A stretch of DNA of 7,823 nt, taken from assembly GCA_030450655.1 (NCBI GenBank), contig JAKDIE010000054.1, forward strand, positions 1-7,823, read 5' to 3'. Under the pieces are notes generated by a model. It saw only the letters and a list, made by a program, of their open reading frames with translations. It searched no databases and had not been told where the DNA came from. Source of the DNA: Ruaniaceae bacterium (GTDB lineage: Bacteria; Actinomycetota; Actinomycetes; Actinomycetales; Actinomycetaceae). Each line of letters starts with the position of its first letter. The stretch's first letter is position 1. Below are positions 1 through 5,302 of this stretch, piece by piece. The translations under genes were made by a program, and so were the position numbers.

Positions 1-61
1 CCGCCACGCCCCCGCCCCCCCGAACCGGGCCGCGCCCCTCATCCGCGCCGCCACCGATGGC

Positions 62-838
62 GTGGCACCCGAGCACGCGGCGCCCCGGGGCGCCACGGGC
101 GCGCGGTTCGAAGGCAAGGTTGCGATCATCACGGGCGCGGGATCGGGCATCGGGCTCGCCACTCTGCAGCGGATCGTCGCTGAGGGCGGCACGGTGGTGG
201 CCGTGGATATCGCCGAAGAGCGCCTGCAGGCTGCCGCGGATGCCGCCCCAGAAGGAAAGGTAATCCCGATCGTTGGGGACATCACGAACGACGACGACGT
301 GGCCCGGATCGTGGCCGCTGCCGGCCCCCGTATCGATTGCCTGGCGAACGTGGCCGGAATCATGGACGGGATGATGCCGCTCCACGAGGTGGACAACGCG
401 TTGGGGGACCGCGTGATGGCCGTCAACGTGACCGGCACGTTCAAGATCTCCCGGGCGGTGCTGCCGATCATGATGGAGCAGGAAGAGGGATCCATCGTGA
501 ACGTGGCCAGCCAGGCCGCTCTGCGCGGCAACGCGGCGGGCACTACGTACGGCACGTCGAAGCACGCGATCGTGGGTATGACGAAGAGCGAGGCGTTCCT
601 GTACGGTCCGCTCGGCATTCGCGTGAACGCGGTGGCGCCCGGTGGTGTTGCCACGAACATCGAGGGCACGTTCAAGTCCGAGTTCGCGCAGAAGCGAATC
701 GCCCCGCTGTTGGCGTTCATCCCTCCGATCTCGACTGCTGATACCCAGGCGGCGGCGATCACGTGGCTGCTGAGCGATGACGCCACGAACATCAACGGCG
801 TGATCATGCCGACCGACGGCGGCTGGTCCGTCCAGTAG
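62..838 (+). CDS. SDR family NAD(P)-dependent oxidoreductase
   Basis: Classical short-chain dehydrogenase/reductase, 258 residues from a GTG start, soluble and cytoplasmic. Visible motifs are the Rossmann dinucleotide loop TGAGSGIG (24-31), an Asp at the end of the second strand (D49 in VAVDI) that favours NAD(H) over NADP(H), NVAG (96-99, the NNAG position), N122, and the catalytic Ser150 and Tyr163-x-x-x-Lys167. The end (NINGVIMPTDGGWSVQ) is typical of FabG-like SDRs. Family knowledge gives hydroxyl/carbonyl redox chemistry; the substrate cannot be read from the sequence. The start is uncertain: there is no Shine-Dalgarno before GTG 62, and the frame has no stop back to base 2, reading a Pro/Ala-rich stretch, so the true start or a fused upstream domain may lie outside the window. 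The core homology begins around FEGKV (16-20). Confidence 0.9.
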   Translation: MAPEHAAPRGATGARFEGKVAIITGAGSGIGLATLQRIVAEGGTVVAVDIAEERLQAAADAAPEGKVIPIVGDITNDDDVARIVAAAGPRIDCLANVAGIMDGMMPLHEVDNALGDRVMAVNVTGTFKISRAVLPIMMEQEEGSIVNVASQAALRGNAAGTTYGTSKHAIVGMTKSEAFLYGPLGIRVNAVAPGGVATNIEGTFKSEFAQKRIAPLLAFIPPISTADTQAAAITWLLSDDATNINGVIMPTDGGWSVQ

Positions 839-847
839 ACGCGCGCG

Positions 848-880
848 GGTGTGGGCTCGGGGACGCCTCGGGCCCACACC
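848..880. terminator. GC-rich hairpin after the SDR gene
   Basis: GGTGTGGGC (848-856) pairs perfectly with GCCCACACC (872-880), a 9-bp stem with a 15-nt loop starting ten bases after the SDR stop codon. No T-tract follows. It may act as a weak or non-canonical terminator, or as an mRNA 3'-end stabiliser. Confidence 0.5.
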
Positions 881-916
881 GTCGTGGCGTGGCAGCCGTG
901 TGAGGGTGGGCGCAAC

Positions 917-1012
917 GCGGGCATCCGGCAAAAAAGTACATCTGGATCGCGATTTATGAGATTTGGGCCCTCCCACGGCATCGAGACGCACTTTTTTGCC
1001 GGAATCGCCCGC
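917..1012. repeat. Inverted-repeat element (REP/MITE-like)
   Basis: TCCGGCAAAAAAGT (924-937) is the exact reverse complement of ACTTTTTTGCCGGA (990-1003). Beyond a small indel the symmetry continues outward, GCGGGC (917-922) against GCCCGC (1007-1012). Inward it continues with mismatches for about a dozen bases. The 52-nt interior holds no ORF of interest. The A6/T6 tracts next to GC-rich stems would also suit a bidirectional terminator, though the loop is long. It is probably a non-autonomous palindromic repeat; no flanking target duplication is evident. Confidence 0.6.
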
Positions 1013-1146
1013 TGTCGGCGGCTGGACGTCGAATACAGGCCAGGCCCGGTCCGCTCCCAGGCCGCGCAGATCGCTGCCGTGCCCGCGCACTGAGGGGATC
1101 GTCGCCGTCGGGCAGAAAGTGGCGAAATCGACAGCGCCGGCGATTG

Positions 1147-1174
1147 TTATGAGCGGCGCTCGAAATGGTAGGCT
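1147..1174 (+). promoter_or_regulatory. Promoter of the tRNA-Thr/tRNA-Met operon
   Basis: An extended -10, TGG followed by TAGGCT (1169-1174), is preceded at 16 bp by TTATGA (1147-1152); TTGTTA (1144-1149) with a 19-bp spacer is the alternative -35. The expected transcript start near 1181 leaves a short 5' leader before tRNA-Thr at 1210. No other promoter is needed for tRNA-Met, 42 bases downstream of the first tRNA. Confidence 0.55.
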
Positions 1175-1209
1175 CGCTTGGTGCTGAGGCGGGTTCGCTC
1201 GTCCACGGC

Positions 1210-1282
1210 GCCCCGATAGCTCAGTCGGCAGAGCGTCTCCATGGTAAGGAGAAGGTCAAGGGTTCGATTCCCTTTCGGGGCT
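1210..1282 (+). tRNA. tRNA-Thr (anticodon GGT)
   Basis: A full 73-nt cloverleaf. Acceptor GCCCCGA (1210-1216) pairs with TCGGGGC (1275-1281), with discriminator T. The D-stem is GCTC/GAGC. The anticodon stem TCTCC/GGAGA encloses loop ATGGTAA, giving anticodon GGT for ACC/ACT codons. The variable loop is AGGTC, and T-arm AAGGG/CCCTT has loop TTCGATT. The 3' CCA is not encoded. It is cotranscribed with the following tRNA-Met. Confidence 0.96.
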
Positions 1283-1324
1283 CGGATGCCCCATTTCGGT
1301 GGGGGTTCCAGTGCAGATGCACGC

Positions 1325-1398
1325 GGCGAGGTAGCTCAGTTGGTGAGAGCGCACGACTCATAATCGTGAGGTCGCGGGTTCGAACCCCGCTCTCGCTA
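1325..1398 (+). tRNA. tRNA-Met (anticodon CAT, elongator type)
   Basis: A 74-nt cloverleaf. Acceptor GGCGAGG (1325-1331) pairs with TCTCGCT (1391-1397) through G-U pairs at both ends. The D-stem is GCTC/GAGC. Anticodon stem CACGA/TCGTG holds loop CTCATAA, anticodon CAT (1359-1361). T-stem GCGGG/CCCGC has loop TTCGAAC, and the discriminator is A1398. The first acceptor pair is G-U rather than the mismatch of initiator tRNA, and the anticodon stem lacks the three G-C pairs of initiators, so elongator Met is favoured; an Ile2 tRNA modified at C34 cannot be fully excluded. CCA is not encoded. The minus-strand XRE gene ends inside this gene. Confidence 0.94.
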
Positions 1399-1705
1399 CA
1401 GGCCCCCGGTGATCCCGGGGGCTTTTTGCATGTCTGGGGGCGTAGACGGCCGGAACCCAGCCGCCTTCTTCGTCGGGCGTGGGGATGAGATCGCGGGGGT
1501 CCACTCCGAGAGCATCTGCGATGAGCAAGACGTCTTCAAGACTCCACCCAACTTGGCCGCGAAGCTTCATTGATACCGAGGGCTGCGAGAGTCCGATACG
1601 CCGGGCGAGCTCTGAGCGGGTCACGGAATTTTGGAACATCACCTGATTGACCGTGATCCCGATGGCCTGGTCTGCGCTGAGAAGATCAGAATCTGTAATC
1701 GCCAT
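1358..1705 (-). CDS. Small XRE-family helix-turn-helix regulator, tail read from tRNA antisense
   Basis: A 115-residue cytoplasmic DNA-binding protein. The HTH_3/XRE fold spans about residues 16-76, with recognition helices around TRSELARRIGLSQPSVSMKL (29-48) and the typical ending ADALGVDPRDLI. The family comprises dimeric repressors of phage, mobile-element and toxin-antitoxin promoters. The stop falls on the complement of the tRNA-Met anticodon loop, and residues 103-115 (VARAGFEPATSRL) are the tRNA read in antisense; the tRNA terminator lies within the codons just before. The tail is therefore probably not a functional domain, and the original C-terminus may have been lost. No Shine-Dalgarno precedes the ATG, and a -10 sits six bases upstream, suggesting a leaderless mRNA. 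The flanking palindromes suggest autoregulation (inference). Confidence 0.82.
   Translation of the reverse strand: MAITDSDLLSADQAIGITVNQVMFQNSVTRSELARRIGLSQPSVSMKLRGQVGWSLEDVLLIADALGVDPRDLIPTPDEEGGWVPAVYAPRHAKSPRDHRGPVARAGFEPATSRL
1402..1427 (+). terminator. Intrinsic terminator of the tRNA operon
   Basis: GCCCCCGG (1402-1409) pairs perfectly with CCGGGGGC (1415-1422) over a 5-nt loop and is followed directly by TTTTT (1423-1427). It starts three bases after the tRNA-Met discriminator base. On the minus strand the same DNA is coding sequence for the XRE protein. Confidence 0.9.
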
Positions 1706-1711
1706 GCGTCG

Positions 1712-1740
1712 ACTTTACCAAGACGTATCGATTAAATCAA
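1712..1740 (-). promoter_or_regulatory. Leaderless promoter of the XRE gene
   Basis: Read on the minus strand: -35 TTGATT (1740-1735), a 17-bp spacer, -10 TAAAGT (1717-1712), then six bases to the ATG at 1705. That spacing places the transcript start at or next to the ATG, the usual actinobacterial leaderless layout, and agrees with the missing Shine-Dalgarno. The -35 lies inside the larger palindrome. Confidence 0.6.
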
Positions 1741-1760
1741 TACCTGATAGTTAAACAATC
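1725..1760. promoter_or_regulatory. Two palindromes, probable XRE operators
   Basis: Site 1 (1725-1743) is GTATCGATTAAATCAATAC, with 8 of 9 base pairs symmetric about A1734. Site 2 (1746-1760) is GATAGTTAAACAATC, with 6 of 7 symmetric about A1753. The centres are 19 bp apart and both share a TTAAA core. Site 1 covers the -35 of the XRE promoter, so bound repressor would block its own transcription. Assignment to this regulator is inference from position and symmetry. Confidence 0.6.
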
Positions 1761-2227
1761 GTCCATTGGTGACGTTACAGGTCATCCATGACTATCAATA
1801 AGAGTGATGAGCAATCATGTGAACTGACTTCTTCGCCCGCCAGCGGAGCCGCCAGGGACACCTGTCCGGTCGAATGGCCCGACTCGAACAGGCTCATCGG
1901 CCGCATGCGGAGTCGACCGATACGTCCAGCGCGGTTCTGGCGTTTCGACCCACGTCCATCCAGTAGACGGCCACGAGCTTCTAAATCCGAAGTACGTCGC
2001 ATCTGAAATCCGAAGGTCGTCGAGAATGAATGCGGAACCTGCTCGAGTGTCGCGTCCGGATTTCGCCATGCGTTCTGCCGCAGCCGCGCTATCAGGCAGT
2101 ACCTTGCCATTCCTCCACTTGCCAGCGCCCGCGGCTCCCGATAGGCCAGTCGGCAGATGGGCTCTCCGCTTGTGCGCGGTGCTCGGAGTATTCGGCTCTC
2201 TGGGGGCTCCCTGGACCGGCACAAGGG
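1761..2227. other. Gene-poor stretch upstream of the VanY-type gene
   Basis: About 470 bases without a convincing gene. The open frames on both strands have Arg/Ser/Pro-rich translations with no domain I recognise, overlap each other, and lack ribosome sites. The VanY frame is open upstream to 2026, but that part has no signal or motif and precedes a clear signal peptide and RBS, so I treat it as non-coding. Contents are a 17-bp direct repeat (1983-2022) and a segment like the 5' half of tRNA-Thr (2137-2157). It could be decayed mobile DNA or a long regulatory region. Confidence 0.5.
1983..2022. repeat. Direct repeat, 17 bp, two copies
   Basis: AAATCCGAAGTACGTCG (1983-1999) and AAATCCGAAGGTCGTCG (2006-2022) match at 15 of 17 positions. 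The starts are 23 bp apart, near two helical turns, as expected for a pair of binding sites on one DNA face. They lie about 205 bp upstream of the VanY-gene promoter candidate. Function is unknown. Confidence 0.6.
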
Positions 2228-2256
2228 GTGCCAGTGAACGGGAGCGATGCTACGGT
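2228..2256 (+). promoter_or_regulatory. Promoter candidate for the VanY-type gene
   Basis: GTGCCA (2228-2233) as -35, a 17-bp spacer ending in TGC, and TACGGT (2251-2256) form an extended -10 promoter. The transcript would start near 2263, giving a leader of about 40 nt with GAGGAAGAG as the ribosome site. This supports the ATG at 2305 rather than an upstream start in the same frame. Confidence 0.45.
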
Positions 2257-2304
2257 CGAGGCGCAACCCGATGTGTCCTGTTGATTCTCGAGGAAGAGAC
2301 AATC

Positions 2305-3555
2305 ATGAAACTGCGAAGTCTTGCGAGCGCCATACTGTCCGGACTCCTCGTGCTGGGTACACCGACTCTTGCATCGTCGGTCACCCTCAGCGCGGAAGTA
2401 GGCGGCGCGGCGGTCGCCGTCCGCGGCAATCCGGCATCTGTTCGAAGCCCCGTCCAAACGGGGTGGTTCTTCACCGGCGGCGCCTGGTACTACGCCAATG
2501 CGCAGGGCGTCACCCAGCACAGTAGATGGCTGAAGGACGCGGGCCGGTGGTACTACCTGTCGTCGAGCGGTGCGATGGCGACCGGCTGGCTGAAGGACGG
2601 CGGCAGTTGGTATCACCTGGCCGCGAACGGTGCCATGGCCATCGGCTGGGTCTTCACAGGAGGCCAGTGGTATTACCTGTCATCGAGCGGTGCGATGGCG
2701 ACCGGCTGGCTGAAGGACGGCGGCAACTGGTACCACTTGGCCCCGAGTGGCGCCATGACCGCTGGGTGGCTCCAGGCTGGAGGCCAGTGGTACTACCTGG
2801 CGTCGAGCGGTGAGATGGTCCGTGGCGAACGCCTGATTGACGCACGATTCAGTACGTTCGACAGTAGCGGGGCGTGGCTGGGCTACACTCCAACGGACTT
2901 CGTCGCAATCAACTTGGCCACTCTCAACGTCCGAACGGGGCCAGGAACGTCTTACGGGACCCTCGGCACCGCGAGTCGCGGCCAGGTGTTCCATCGCTTC
3001 GCTTCGATGAATGGCTGGCACAAGATCAACTTTGAAGGGCGAACCGGCTGGGTCTCGGGTTCGTACACAACGACTGCTGCTCAGTCGAGCCCAGGCTGGA
3101 CCGCGTGGCCGTCGAGTCGCCCCTCCCCGACGGCGTCCCGCGTCCACGTCCTCAACGGGAACATCCCGAACGAAATGTGCGTCATCCCGTTCATGCCCAC
3201 GCACAAAATTCACTGCCGCGCGGTGAACGATCTCGCGGCGCTCAACGTCGCATACAAGGCCCGCTTCGGAACGAATCTGCCGATCGACGACTGGCAGTAC
3301 GCCACCTTCCGTTCCTATGCGGACCAGGTCACCGTCAAGAACACGATCTTCACCGCGTTCACTGCCACGCCGGGAACGAGCCCGCACGGCTGGGGCTTGG
3401 CGATCGACTTCCTCGAAGGCTCTGCGTACGGATATGGCTCGACCATCCACAACTGGCTCATCGCCAACGGTCCGACATACGGCTGGAAGCTCATGCCATG
3501 GCACCAGCAAACTGGGTCCCTCAAGGAATACTGGCACTTCGACCACGCGAGGTGA
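2305..3555 (+). CDS. Secreted VanY-type D,D-carboxypeptidase with cell-wall-binding repeats and SH3b domain
   Basis: A 416-residue modular surface enzyme. Residues 1-24 (MKLRSLASAILSGLLVLGTPTLAS) form a Sec signal peptide. Residues 53-193 are seven 20-residue wall/choline/glucan-binding-type repeats (GWxxxGGxWYYLxxxGAMAT), the last one degenerate. About 197-253 is a bacterial SH3 domain (ATLNVRTGPGTSYGTLG). About 285-416 is a VanY/peptidase M15-like catalytic domain, with FRSYADQ (335-341) and zinc ligands H361 and D368 in SPHGWGLAID and H411 in EYWHFDH. The family removes the terminal D-Ala from peptidoglycan stem peptides; cell-wall remodelling is likelier than vancomycin resistance because no vanHAXRS genes accompany it. 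The ATG at 2305 is chosen because GAGGAAGAG (2290-2298) precedes it and the signal peptide starts there; an upstream in-frame ATG at 2026 would bury the signal. It appears monocistronic and may be accessory DNA. Confidence 0.9.
   Translation: MKLRSLASAILSGLLVLGTPTLASSVTLSAEVGGAAVAVRGNPASVRSPVQTGWFFTGGAWYYANAQGVTQHSRWLKDAGRWYYLSSSGAMATGWLKDGGSWYHLAANGAMAIGWVFTGGQWYYLSSSGAMATGWLKDGGNWYHLAPSGAMTAGWLQAGGQWYYLASSGEMVRGERLIDARFSTFDSSGAWLGYTPTDFVAINLATLNVRTGPGTSYGTLGTASRGQVFHRFASMNGWHKINFEGRTGWVSGSYTTTAAQSSPGWTAWPSSRPSPTASRVHVLNGNIPNEMCVIPFMPTHKIHCRAVNDLAALNVAYKARFGTNLPIDDWQYATFRSYADQVTVKNTIFTAFTATPGTSPHGWGLAIDFLEGSAYGYGSTIHNWLIANGPTYGWKLMPWHQQTGSLKEYWHFDHAR
2461..2823 (+). repeat. 60-bp tandem units encoding the wall-binding repeats
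   Basis: Six clear 60-bp units encode 20-residue repeats. Above this is a 120-bp period: 2563-2605 and 2683-2725 are identical over 43 bases, and similarity extends to the surrounding codons. Alternating unit types (WLKDGG..WYHLA and ..TGGQWYYLS) indicate duplication of a two-repeat block. Such arrays change copy number readily by recombination. Confidence 0.88.
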
Positions 3556-3634
3556 TCGCCTTGGTCGTGACGTCCGAGTGGAGTGGCTTTCGTGAGGAGC
3601 AACGTTTGCGCACTCTCGTGTACAACTGGCTGCT

Positions 3635-4912
3635 GTGACCCTGCCCGACGGCGCCGATCGCCTCCGCGAAGCCCTCCCGTTTGATGACCCACGAGTCGTG
3701 CGCGCCCAGAGGCACACGCTGTGGGTGCTCGCGATCGCGCAAATCGTGGGCACAGTCGGCGTGGGGGTGGCGCCCACGATCGGCATCCTACTCGCCGGAG
3801 AGGTGACGAACTCGGAGGCGTGGGCAGGGCTCGCCCGCACGTCGAGCACACTCGGCGCCGCCCTCCTCGGCTTCCCACTCGGAACGCTCGCTGCGCGCCG
3901 CGGCCGCCGCGTGGCTCTTTCCAGCGGCTGGTTCGTCGCTGCCACGGGCGCAACTCTCCTCGTTGCCGCCGCGCAGTTGAGCCTCGTGGTCCCGCTGTTC
4001 CTCGGCCTGCTGATGATCGGCGCGGGCTCCGCCGTCACGCTCCAAGCGCGCTTCGCTGCCACCGATCTCGCAAGCCCCGCCAACCACGCGAAATCGCTCG
4101 CGCTGATCGTTTGGGTGGGGACGATCGGCATGGTGCTGGGGCCCAACCTCGGCGCGGTGGGCGAGTGGCTCGGCCGCAGCATCACGCTCGTCCCGTTCGC
4201 CGCGGCCTTCGCAATCGCCGCAGTGTTCCTCGCTCTCGCGGGCGTCGTGGTCCTCGTGTTCCTGCGCCCGGACCCGCTCCTGCTGATGGGCAGCCCGACG
4301 ACGACCCCGGGCCCCCACGCTCCCGGCACCCGTAAGCGCGGGGGAGTGCGCGCCGTCGTCGATGAACTCCGGGCGAACGCCAGCGCCCGCTACGCCGTGG
4401 TGACGATCCTCTGCGCGCAGGCCGTGATGGTTGCCATCATGACCATGACGCCCGTGCACATCGCGCATCACGAAGGCTCGATCACGATCATCGGCATCAC
4501 GATCAGCCTCCACATCGTGGGGATGTTCGCCTTTGCCCCACTGGTGGGCATCGCGACGGATCGGTTCGGGCATCGCCCCACAATCGCCGTCGGCACGGGG
4601 ATCCTTCTCGCCTCGCTGATCATCGCGATCCTCCGACCGCACAGCATCGCGTGGATCGTGGTCTCGCTGTTCCTGCTGGGGCTCGGCTGGTCCTTCGCGA
4701 ACGTGGCAGGCTCGGCGCTCTTCAGTGCGGTGATCGCGAGGGAGACCCGCGCCACGACTCAAGGCGGTGTGGACGCACTCTCCAACCTGGCAGGGGCGCT
4801 CGCGGCCTTCGTAGCCGGCCCGCTACTCGCGGTAACGAGCTTCGCCTGGCTTGCCGGCGTCGCCGTCGTGCTCCTGATCCCGATGGCGGTGCTCGCCATA
4901 CGCCGGTCGTAG
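3635..4912 (+). CDS. Major facilitator superfamily transporter
   Basis: A 425-residue integral membrane protein, probably 12 transmembrane helices in two halves joined by a central loop (about 211-250). The MFS motif A appears in the loop after TM2 (GTLAARRGRR, 83-92) and its second-half copy after TM8 (GIATDRFGHR, 305-314). The N-terminal tail of about 28 residues is cytoplasmic and acidic/basic. Sequence alone does not give the substrate; proton-driven efflux is the common role of such stand-alone MFS proteins. The GTG start is chosen because no ATG or GTG lies upstream in frame within the intergenic gap, although no good Shine-Dalgarno is present. It begins 79 bases after the VanY-type gene and precedes rpmG on the same strand, separated by 181 bases. 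Confidence 0.9.
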   Translation: MTLPDGADRLREALPFDDPRVVRAQRHTLWVLAIAQIVGTVGVGVAPTIGILLAGEVTNSEAWAGLARTSSTLGAALLGFPLGTLAARRGRRVALSSGWFVAATGATLLVAAAQLSLVVPLFLGLLMIGAGSAVTLQARFAATDLASPANHAKSLALIVWVGTIGMVLGPNLGAVGEWLGRSITLVPFAAAFAIAAVFLALAGVVVLVFLRPDPLLLMGSPTTTPGPHAPGTRKRGGVRAVVDELRANASARYAVVTILCAQAVMVAIMTMTPVHIAHHEGSITIIGITISLHIVGMFAFAPLVGIATDRFGHRPTIAVGTGILLASLIIAILRPHSIAWIVVSLFLLGLGWSFANVAGSALFSAVIARETRATTQGGVDALSNLAGALAAFVAGPLLAVTSFAWLAGVAVVLLIPMAVLAIRRS

Positions 4913-4993
4913 ACTCGAGCGCTGAATGTCACACCGGTCACTGATGCCAGAGAGCGAAAGCGCCGCTATTATGGGCAGGGCGCTCTGTGCGGG

Positions 4994-4999
4994 TACCAT
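4994..4999 (+). promoter_or_regulatory. -10 candidate for rpmG
   Basis: TACCAT (4994-4999) fits the actinobacterial TANNNT -10, but no good -35 stands at 16-18 bp; TTATGG is 19 bp away. A long leader of about 90 nt to the rpmG GTG would result. Just upstream, AGAGCG (4951-4956) and CGCTCT (4981-4986) form a loose inverted repeat. Tentative. Confidence 0.3.
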
Positions 5000-5093
5000 C
5001 TAAGTTCGCACGCCAAAAGAGCATGCACCAGACGTCATGCGACGGGTTCGCCCCGCCGCTCGGGCCGCAAGACCCGCAAACCAGGAGGAAATC

Positions 5094-5264
5094 GTGGCCA
5101 GCAAGAGCCAGGACGTGCGCCCGAAGATCACCCTCGCCTGCGAGGTGTGCAAGGAGCGCAACTACATCACGAAGAAGAACCGCCGCAACACGCCGGATCG
5201 TCTCACCATCTCGAAGTACTGCGCGCGCTGCAACCAGCACACCAGCCACAAGGAGACCCGCTAA
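5094..5264 (+). CDS. rpmG: 50S ribosomal protein L33, zinc-ribbon form
   Basis: A 56-residue ribosomal protein bL33 of the large subunit near the E site. The sequence runs from (M)[19 protein letters not shown] to the conserved [20 protein letters not shown] region and ends HTSHKETR. Four cysteines (C16, C19, C43, C46, two CxxC pairs) bind zinc, so this is the C+ form rather than the cysteine-free paralogue used under zinc starvation. The GTG start is fixed by a perfect AGGAGG (5083-5088) five bases upstream. It heads the conserved rpmG-hadA-hadB-murB cluster, 38 bases before the next gene. Confidence 0.97.
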   Translation: MASKSQDVRPKITLACEVCKERNYITKKNRRNTPDRLTISKYCARCNQHTSHKETR

Positions 5265-5289
5265 GCGAGACCCGCAAGGGACTCCCGCG

Positions 5290-5295
5290 TAAGCT
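5290..5295 (+). promoter_or_regulatory. -10 of a leaderless hadA-like transcript
   Basis: TAAGCT (5290-5295) matches TANNNT and is followed by seven bases and then the ATG at 5303. No Shine-Dalgarno precedes that ATG, which supports a leaderless start. No recognisable -35 is present. It lies 25 bases after the rpmG stop. Confidence 0.5.
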
Positions 5296-5302
5296 GGACT
5301 CT

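Noticed and set aside
826..1969. Near-identical 16-mers at 826-841 and 1954-1969 (15 of 16 bases)
   Set aside because: One copy is the coding end of the SDR gene, the match does not extend, and a single such match in a GC-rich window of this size is expected by chance.
1775..2302. Minus-strand open frames over the gene-poor stretch (also 1815-2222)
   Set aside because: They overlap each other in different frames, have no ribosome site, and show no domain I recognise. A decayed gene cannot be excluded, so the stretch is described as unresolved.
2026..2304. Upstream extension of the VanY-type gene from ATG 2026
   Set aside because: The ATG at 2305 has a ribosome site and begins a standard signal peptide; the extension would place 93 residues before it and covers the promoter candidate.
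2461..2823. CRISPR-like regular repeats
   Set aside because: The 60-bp units are contiguous, in frame and encode wall-binding repeats; there are no spacers and no cas genes.
2305..3555. Vancomycin-resistance vanY
   Set aside because: No vanH, ligase, vanX or two-component genes are nearby, and the targeting modules suggest general wall remodelling, so no vanY gene symbol is given.
2680..4329. Long minus-strand open frame of 549 codons
   Set aside because: It is antisense to the VanY-type gene and the MFS gene, both with clear domains. Its translation is Arg/Pro/Ala-rich without motifs, a common result of high GC.
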